18,566 bases of DNA. Origin: Flemingiibacterium sp045586505 (GTDB lineage: Bacteria; Bacillota; Clostridia; Oscillospirales; CAG-272). The notes beneath the pieces are model-generated. The model was not told the DNA's origin. It made no database searches and saw only the letters and a list, made by a program, of their open reading frames with translations. Numbering within the stretch: position 1 is the first letter of the stretch; each line of letters starts with the position of its first letter. The position numbers and the translations under genes were made by a program. The stretch covers positions 1 through 18,566 of the forward strand of contig JAZNAL010000036.1 of assembly GCA_045586505.1 (NCBI GenBank). The letters run 5' to 3'. This document shows, piece by piece, positions 14,301 through 18,566 of the stretch.

Positions 14301-14329
14301 TTGACAACCCCGATGGGGCGTGATATAAT
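14301..14329 (+). promoter_or_regulatory. consensus sigma-A promoter of the small membrane protein gene
   Basis: TTGACA (14301-14306) and TATAAT (14324-14329) with a 17-bp spacer and an additional extended -10 TGA make this a near-ideal promoter. The spacer contains the dyad CCCC-GAT-GGGG (14308-14318). The -35 boxes of this and the facing minus-strand promoter are 37 bp apart. Confidence 0.88.
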
Positions 14330-14372
14330 CATCATAAATATTATCGCATCAAGCGAAGGACGGAGGTTAAAC

Positions 14373-14786
14373 ATGTCGTTATTCAAAAAGCAACATACAA
14401 AAACAAAGATTGTGGCGGGCATTGCATGCGTGCTTGCTGCAGCTGCTGTGTTTCTTTTGTATGTGCCGCCGAGACCGGATATAACATTTTTTTACGGTCT
14501 TGACCTAATCATTGTGTGGTATCCGCTGACCGCCATCCTTTACGGCGCGGCGGTGATGCTTGCCTGCCGCGGAGATTATGTTTTTGCCGCGCTTATGGGC
14601 GTGATATTTCTTGCAATCGCAATACTCAATACCGTGATCCGCGATTTTGCCGAGCTTCCCGCCGCGTTTGTTTATACGGTGATAGCGGCGGCTTCGGCTG
14701 TGCTCACATGGCTCATTGTGCGGCTCTGTAAAAGCGTGGTGCGCTCGTATCGTATGTATAAGGAAAAGAGCGGACGAACAAGCTGA
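14373..14786 (+). CDS. small membrane protein of unknown function
   Basis: A 137-residue protein with a basic N-terminus (KKQHTKTK) and about four transmembrane segments (about 12-32, 40-62, 66-88, 94-118), ending in a basic cytoplasmic tail (RSYRMYKEKSGR). I do not recognise the family. The ATG at 14373 follows GGAGGT at 5 nt; the frame is open further upstream, but that part precedes the transcription start. It has its own near-consensus promoter. No terminator is seen in the 190 bp before the next gene, which has its own promoter. Confidence 0.7.
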   Translation: MSLFKKQHTKTKIVAGIACVLAAAAVFLLYVPPRPDITFFYGLDLIIVWYPLTAILYGAAVMLACRGDYVFAALMGVIFLAIAILNTVIRDFAELPAAFVYTVIAAASAVLTWLIVRLCKSVVRSYRMYKEKSGRTS

Positions 14787-14897
14787 TTCTTGAAAACCTC
14801 ACGAAGCTGTCGAAGTGCAATAACCGTGTAAATGACTGCGCCAAGACGTGGGTTGGAGAATATTTAACCTTTATTTTACTAATATGGTCGTAACATC

Positions 14898-14926
14898 TTG
14901 ACAAATAGTATTAAAAATGTTAAAAT
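14898..14926 (+). promoter_or_regulatory. sigma-A promoter of the CNNM gene pair
   Basis: TTGACA (14898-14903) and TAAAAT (14921-14926) with a 17-bp spacer, about 50 nt upstream of the ATG at 14980. Confidence 0.82.
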
Positions 14927-14979
14927 ACTTTATATGACTTATTGTCAGAATAATAATTCAAGGAGAACAATAGAATCTT

Positions 14980-16320
14980 ATGGACAGTGACAGTATACCT
15001 TTATGGATCGCATTTTTTATCTGTGTAGTTGGCGGCGCGTATTTTGCTGCTACGGAAAGCTCGTTTTCGGCGGTAAATAAGATCAAGATCAAGGCTATGG
15101 CTGATGACGGAAACAAGTCGGCAAAAGGGGTAATGTATATCCTTAATAAGTTCGACAAAGCACTGACCACACTGCTTGTCGGAAACAATGTTACCAAAAT
15201 TGCCGGAGCAGCGATATTCACGATTTTAGCAACGGATATTGCCCGTGACAATCTCGGAAAATCCGAAAGCTTTCTCGAATCCTTTTCTTTTTCAATGATA
15301 TGCTCTGTGCTGAGCACCGCAGTCATCTTCCTTTTCAGTGAGATGATTCCCAAAAGCTTTGCCAATGACCGCAGTGAAAGCGTTTCGCTCTTTTTCCAGG
15401 GCTCACTTCGTTTTCTTATGAAGATATTGCACCCTGTATCCGCTTTCTTCAATCTGATTTCCGACCGCGTTACCCGCCTGTTTTCATTTGGCGAGGCTGA
15501 TCCCTCAATAACCGAGGATGAGCTGACGGAGATTATTGTTACAGCCGAAGAAGAGGGCGTTGTTGATGAAGAGCAGAGAGATATGCTCAAATCCGCTTTG
15601 GAATTTTCAAAAACCACTGTGGATGAAATCATGACAATGAATAAGGATATCACCCATTTACATATAAATTATTCTACAGAACAGATCCTTGAGACTATTC
15701 TAAGTACAACTCACTCGCGTCTGCCGGTTAAAGCCGCAAACTCGGACCGTGTTATCGGTATTCTGCGTACGCGTGCTTTTCTTACCGAGTATAAGCGTAA
15801 TCCCGCAGTTAAACTGCGTTCCGTTATGACTCCGCCGTACATTATCAGAAGCAAATCAAAGATCGACAGCCTGCTGAATGATATGCGTCAGCATAAATGC
15901 CATATGGCTGTTGTGTGTGACGATGACAAAAAGGTAGTCGGACTTGTTACCATTGAGGACATCCTGGAAGAGCTTGTCGGAGAGATCTTCGACGAGGACG
16001 ATCAGGTAGATAAGAATTTCTACTCGATGGGTGGCAACAAATATATGGTAAACACTCATATTCTTCTCGGTGATGCCTATGAGCGTATGGGACTTACCCC
16101 CCCGTCGCCGTCGCTGGCTCAGAAACCGATCGTCTCCTTTGTACTCGAGACACTCGGTCATCTGCCTGCGGAGGACGAGGTTTTCCTTCACGATAATTTA
16201 GAGTTTTCCGCAAAATCCGTGGATGAAAAGGGCGTTACGGAGGTCATCATCCATATTCTGGACCCCGAAGAGCTTGCTGAGCGTCTTGCGCCTGCTCCCG
16301 AAGAGGAGGTGATCATATGA
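14980..16320 (+). CDS. CNNM/HlyC/CorC-family membrane protein, first paralogue
   Basis: A 446-residue protein with the DUF21-CBS-CorC_HlyC architecture. The DUF21/CNNM transmembrane domain is at about 1-150, with FSEMIPK (119-125) standing for the usual FGExxPK. A Bateman module with two CBS domains is at about 210-340, and a CorC_HlyC domain at about 345-435. Family members (MpfA, CorC, YhdP-type) are linked to Mg2+ or other divalent-cation export and use ATP-Mg at the CBS pair. Compared with its downstream paralogue, the entry to CBS1 is diverged: IMTMNKD instead of IMTPRMD. The ATG at 14980 is fixed by an in-frame stop 9 bp upstream; the AAGGAG is 14 nt away, a long spacing. It overlaps the second paralogue by 4 bp (ATGA). 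Confidence 0.88.
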   Translation: MDSDSIPLWIAFFICVVGGAYFAATESSFSAVNKIKIKAMADDGNKSAKGVMYILNKFDKALTTLLVGNNVTKIAGAAIFTILATDIARDNLGKSESFLESFSFSMICSVLSTAVIFLFSEMIPKSFANDRSESVSLFFQGSLRFLMKILHPVSAFFNLISDRVTRLFSFGEADPSITEDELTEIIVTAEEEGVVDEEQRDMLKSALEFSKTTVDEIMTMNKDITHLHINYSTEQILETILSTTHSRLPVKAANSDRVIGILRTRAFLTEYKRNPAVKLRSVMTPPYIIRSKSKIDSLLNDMRQHKCHMAVVCDDDKKVVGLVTIEDILEELVGEIFDEDDQVDKNFYSMGGNKYMVNTHILLGDAYERMGLTPPSPSLAQKPIVSFVLETLGHLPAEDEVFLHDNLEFSAKSVDEKGVTEVIIHILDPEELAERLAPAPEEEVII

Positions 16321-17627
16321 CATTTGCAGAGCATTTATCCCATATGTGGTGGGCGTATGCAGTTATTTTTGCAATGCTGTGCCTTTCCGCATATTTCTCT
16401 GCGTCTGAGATCGCATTCAATACATCCAATAAGATGCGTCTGCGTCATGCCGCGGAAAACGGAAGCTCCACTGCGCGTATTGCATTCAATATCACGCAGA
16501 AATTCACCACCGCGCTTTCCGCTATTCTTATCGGCAACAACCTTGCAAACATCGCCATTTCCACCTGTACGACGCTGATCGTTCTGGAGCTGTTCCATGA
16601 CAATGTGGCGATAGCTTCAACAGCGGCAACGATACTTGTTACGGTAATTATCCTGATTTTCGGCGAGATTATCCCTAAGGTGCTTGCAAAACAGCACGCT
16701 GACTGGGTCGTCCATATAATTGCTATCCCGACACGAGTACTGATGATAATTCTCAGCCCGATCGTCTTTGTCGTAATGCTGCTTCTCTTTTTCCTGCGTA
16801 AGCTGTGGGGAAGCGATCACAAAAACGATGAACCTACGGTAACTGAGGAAGAGCTTTCTACCATTATTGATACGGTTGAGGAGGAAGGCGTCATAAACGA
16901 AGAACAGAGTGATCTGCTCCAGTCCGTGCTTTTCTTCCATGATATCACTATCGAAGAGATCATGACTCCCCGAATGGATATGATCGCGTTGGATATCGAG
17001 GCGGAACATAAGGATATAGCTCCGTTGCTTTCCGACCCGACGCAGTTTTCGCGTCTGCCTGTTTACGAGGACAGCATAGATAATATTATCGGCGTTCTGT
17101 CACTGACACGATACTATAAGGAATCACTTAAAGGAAATGTCGATATCCGTTCACTGCTACTGAAGCCGTGCAAGCTGCATAAAACTATGAAGCTTCCGGC
17201 GGCACTCTCGAAGCTCCGCGAGTCGAAAATGCATCTCGCAATCGTCATTGACGAATTCGGCGGAACTCTTGGCGTTGTCAGCATGGAGGATATCCTGGAA
17301 GAGATTGTAGGTGATATCTGGGACGATACAGATGTCATTATCAACGAATGTATTTCCACCGGTGAGAATACCTACGAAGTCAACGGAGAGATGAATATTG
17401 ACGACTTCTTTGAGGAGATAGATTTCACAAAGCCGGAGGATTTCAACTGTAAGTATTCCACAATAGCGGGCTGGGCTATCGAAATGCTGGATGCCGATCC
17501 GCACGTCGGCGACAGCTTCCGGTATGAGAATCTGTTTATCATAGTGGCACACATGGACGAAGAGCGTGTAACAAAGCTTACCGTTCTCCATGAAGTCAAG
17601 GATGATGAACAGGAGATACTTGCCTGA
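16317..17627 (+). CDS. CNNM/HlyC/CorC-family membrane protein, second paralogue
   Basis: A 436-residue protein with the same layout as the gene before it. The DUF21 domain (about 10-150) has the canonical FGEIIPK (115-121). The CBS pair begins with the standard EEIMTPRMDM (about 214-223) and includes VIDEFGGTLGVVSMEDILEEIVG, the conserved second-CBS end. CorC_HlyC follows at about 345-430. It is likely a membrane divalent-cation (Mg2+) transporter or its regulator. The ATG overlaps the stop of the first paralogue by 4 bp and has a perfect AGGAGGTGATC ribosome binding site, so translation is probably coupled and strong. The two may form a heteromer, since family members are dimeric; that is inference. 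A strong terminator follows 50 bp after the stop. Confidence 0.9.
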   Translation: MTFAEHLSHMWWAYAVIFAMLCLSAYFSASEIAFNTSNKMRLRHAAENGSSTARIAFNITQKFTTALSAILIGNNLANIAISTCTTLIVLELFHDNVAIASTAATILVTVIILIFGEIIPKVLAKQHADWVVHIIAIPTRVLMIILSPIVFVVMLLLFFLRKLWGSDHKNDEPTVTEEELSTIIDTVEEEGVINEEQSDLLQSVLFFHDITIEEIMTPRMDMIALDIEAEHKDIAPLLSDPTQFSRLPVYEDSIDNIIGVLSLTRYYKESLKGNVDIRSLLLKPCKLHKTMKLPAALSKLRESKMHLAIVIDEFGGTLGVVSMEDILEEIVGDIWDDTDVIINECISTGENTYEVNGEMNIDDFFEEIDFTKPEDFNCKYSTIAGWAIEMLDADPHVGDSFRYENLFIIVAHMDEERVTKLTVLHEVKDDEQEILA

Positions 17628-17676
17628 TCTATTGAACAGATGAATAGGCTGACTCTTTAAGTCAATAAAAACAATT

Positions 17677-17726
17677 AAAACGGATACTCAATACCTTTCG
17701 GTAAAGAGTATCCGTTTTTTCTTTTT
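17677..17726 (+). terminator. intrinsic terminator of the CNNM pair
   Basis: AAAACGGATACTC (17677-17689) and GAGTATCCGTTTT (17706-17718) form a 13-bp perfect stem. The 16-nt loop contains an inner TACC/GGTA stem, and the tail is TTTTTTCTTTTTC. Confidence 0.92.
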
Positions 17727-17753
17727 CTGTGTGGCTTAACGAACCAGCCTCTT

Positions 17754-17806
17754 TGGAGCTGGAGATGGGATTTGAACCCACGGCCTATTGATTACGAATC
17801 AACAGG
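17754..17806 (-). pseudogene. 3' half of a tRNA-Thr(CGU) gene; probable attachment-site remnant
   Basis: Read on the minus strand, the following are present: anticodon stem GTTGA/TCAAT (17803-17799 and 17791-17787) with loop TTCGTAA and anticodon CGT (17796-17794); variable loop AGGCC; T arm GTGGG-TTCAAAT-CCCAT (17781-17765); 3' acceptor strand CTCCAGC (17764-17758); discriminator T; and encoded CCA (17756-17754). Immediately 5' of the anticodon stem the tRNA stops. There is no D arm, and the GCTGGAG needed to pair with the acceptor strand is absent on the 5' side (17807-17830). A half-tRNA of this kind is the usual product of site-specific integration in the anticodon loop, with the element lying on the truncated side (to the right). 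It is not a functional tRNA. Confidence 0.75.
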
Positions 17807-17923
17807 TCTAAATAGCCCCTTTAACACTCTTAATATTGGTCTTTACAACGTTTTTTTCGGTCGGCATTGACCGAAACGGTAATTGATGAAAGAAAACCTC
17901 GCCATTAGGTGCTATTGATTACG
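17785..17923 (+). repeat. 12-bp direct repeat of the tRNA anticodon region (two copies)
   Basis: CTATTGATTACG occurs at 17785-17796, inside the tRNA-Thr fragment across the anticodon and 3' anticodon stem, and again at 17912-17923. The match is exact for 12 bases and the copies are 127 bp apart. The second copy lies in non-coding sequence with no other tRNA similarity around it. It may be a second att-like core or a recombinase arm site. Confidence 0.65.
17855..17876. other. hairpin between the two att-like repeats
   Basis: TTTCGGTC (17855-17862) and GACCGAAA (17869-17876) form an 8-bp perfect stem with a 6-nt loop. T runs lie 5' on plus and A runs 3' on minus, so it is not a terminator on either strand. 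The rest of the 17807-18045 gap holds no gene, only the second 12-bp repeat and the kinase promoter. Confidence 0.45.
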
Positions 17924-17963
17924 TATTTATTGTATCATAAGATTATGAACATTTCAAGGCAGA

Positions 17964-17992
17964 TTGAAATATTCACATTTTTGTGCTATAAT
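17964..17992 (+). promoter_or_regulatory. sigma-A promoter of the small kinase gene
   Basis: TTGAAA (17964-17969) and TATAAT (17987-17992) with a 17-bp spacer, about 50 nt before the start codon. Confidence 0.78.
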
Positions 17993-18045
17993 TAGTTAAA
18001 AGAAATTTTTAAACAGTTCGATAAATTTTGAATTTGTAGGTGTGA

Positions 18046-18543
18046 ATGATGAAAACTTTATATATGATTGGTGGCACTATGGGAGTTGGAAAAACAACTG
18101 TGTGCCAACAGCTCAAACAGGATTTACCGAATAGCGTATTTCTTGACGGAGATTGGTGCTGGGATGCAAGTCCGTTCCAAGTAACCGACGAAACAAAAGC
18201 AATGGTGACGAATAATATTTGTTATTTACTCAATAATTTTCTGAAGTGTTCTGCATACGAGAATATCATTTTTTGTTGGGTGATGCACGAACAGAGTATT
18301 ATCAATTCCATACTTGAGAAGCTGGATACACAGAACGGTGAGGTGAAATGCGTTTCGCTTGTAGCGGATGAAAAGACTCTGTGTGAAAGATTGGCAATGG
18401 ATGTAGAAAGAGGTATTCGTTCTGAAGATGTAATTGAGAGAAGCATAGCAAGAATACCGATGTATCAAACATTGGATACCATTATAATTGATACAAACGC
18501 AAAGGATGTGGCTGTGATTGCCAATGAGATTAAGCAGTTGTAA
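18046..18543 (+). CDS. small P-loop (AAA/nucleotide-kinase-like) protein of unknown substrate
   Basis: A 165-residue soluble protein. Walker A is GTMGVGKT (10-17), preceded by a hydrophobic strand. After about 16 residues comes FLDGDWCW (32-39), where D34/D36 fit a substrate-binding acidic pair as in small nucleotide or antibiotic kinases. The C-terminal IIIDTNAKDVAVIANEI resembles the last strand and helix of adenylate-kinase-like folds. The substrate cannot be read from the sequence. Two consecutive ATGs begin the gene; the AGGTG at 18038-18042 is 3 nt from the first and 6 nt from the second (18049), so the second may be the true start (164 residues). Its base composition is more AT-rich than that of the genes to the left, and it lies just inside the putative mobile element. 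It is a single-gene unit with its own promoter. Confidence 0.72.
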   Translation: MMKTLYMIGGTMGVGKTTVCQQLKQDLPNSVFLDGDWCWDASPFQVTDETKAMVTNNICYLLNNFLKCSAYENIIFCWVMHEQSIINSILEKLDTQNGEVKCVSLVADEKTLCERLAMDVERGIRSEDVIERSIARIPMYQTLDTIIIDTNAKDVAVIANEIKQL

Positions 18544-18547
18544 TACT

Positions 18548-18565
18548 GACAAATTCCAATTTGTC
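18548..18565. terminator. inverted repeat after the kinase gene, at the window edge
   Basis: GACAAATT (18548-18555) and AATTTGTC (18558-18565) are a perfect 8-bp dyad with a 2-base centre, 4 bp after the stop codon. A T-tract cannot be checked because the window ends one base later. It could be a terminator stem or an operator-type palindrome. Confidence 0.35.
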
Positions 18566-18566
18566 G

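Noticed and set aside
14205..14372. Upstream start for the small membrane protein
   Set aside because: This stretch contains the promoter itself. GGAGGT and the basic, then hydrophobic N-terminus support 14373.
14958..15653. Open frame of 231 codons on the minus strand opposite the first CNNM gene
   Set aside because: Its Ser/Leu-rich, low-complexity translation is typical of the complement of a membrane-protein gene. No start signals are seen.
17754..17830. Complete functional tRNA-Thr gene
   Set aside because: No D arm, and no sequence pairing with the acceptor strand, is found on the 5' side within normal tRNA length.

Overview
The window looks like a chromosomal segment of a low-to-medium GC Gram-positive bacterium of the class Clostridia, most likely an anaerobe of the Oscillospirales/Ruminococcaceae type. 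This rests on near-consensus sigma-A promoters with 17-bp spacers, strong AGGAGG-type ribosome binding sites, a ferredoxin-linked 2-oxoacid oxidoreductase, a cdaA-cdaR pair, a KtrAB-type potassium system and tandem CNNM/CorC-type transporters. The taxon is an inference; no rRNA or other marker gene is present.

Layout, left to right. Positions 1-1076 (minus strand) hold the start of a 2-oxoacid:ferredoxin oxidoreductase operon: P-loop NTPase, 2x[4Fe-4S] ferredoxin, then the N-terminus of a VorB-like alpha subunit cut by the window edge. Positions 1356-3626 (plus) hold a K+ uptake operon (TrkH/KtrB membrane subunit, TrkA/KtrA RCK subunit) with a consensus promoter and a terminator. Positions 3667-7736 (minus) are a tightly overlapping potABCD polyamine ABC transporter operon with a roughly 180-nt structured leader. 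Position 8119-9795 is a COG2509-type FAD-dependent dehydrogenase, and 9886-12093 are cdaR and cdaA (minus), the c-di-AMP synthase and its regulator. Position 12481-13359 (plus) is a FliB-like cysteine-rich protein. A YczE-like membrane protein (13483-14163, minus) and a small unknown membrane protein (14373-14786, plus) are transcribed divergently from facing promoters. Two overlapping CNNM/HlyC/CorC paralogues fill 14980-17627 (plus).

Right end (17754-18566): after the CNNM terminator lies the 3' half of a tRNA-Thr(CGU) gene on the minus strand, with anticodon arm, T arm, 3' acceptor strand and encoded CCA, but no D arm or 5' acceptor strand. Twelve bases spanning its anticodon recur exactly 127 bp further right. 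The sequence beyond is more AT-rich and carries a lone small P-loop kinase gene. This is what one end of an element integrated in a tRNA gene looks like, so the window probably crosses from core chromosome into a mobile element at about 17.8 kb.

Functional links: the window contains both the c-di-AMP synthase and a K+ uptake system whose RCK_C domain belongs to a class of known c-di-AMP receptors, so turgor and K+ control may be connected here. Transport (K+, polyamines, divalent cations) dominates. No complete novel defence or biosynthetic system is visible. The most noteworthy signals are the tRNA-fragment/repeat junction, the structured pot leader, a PotD anchored by a C-terminal membrane helix, and a cysteine cluster in the P-loop protein next to the ferredoxin.
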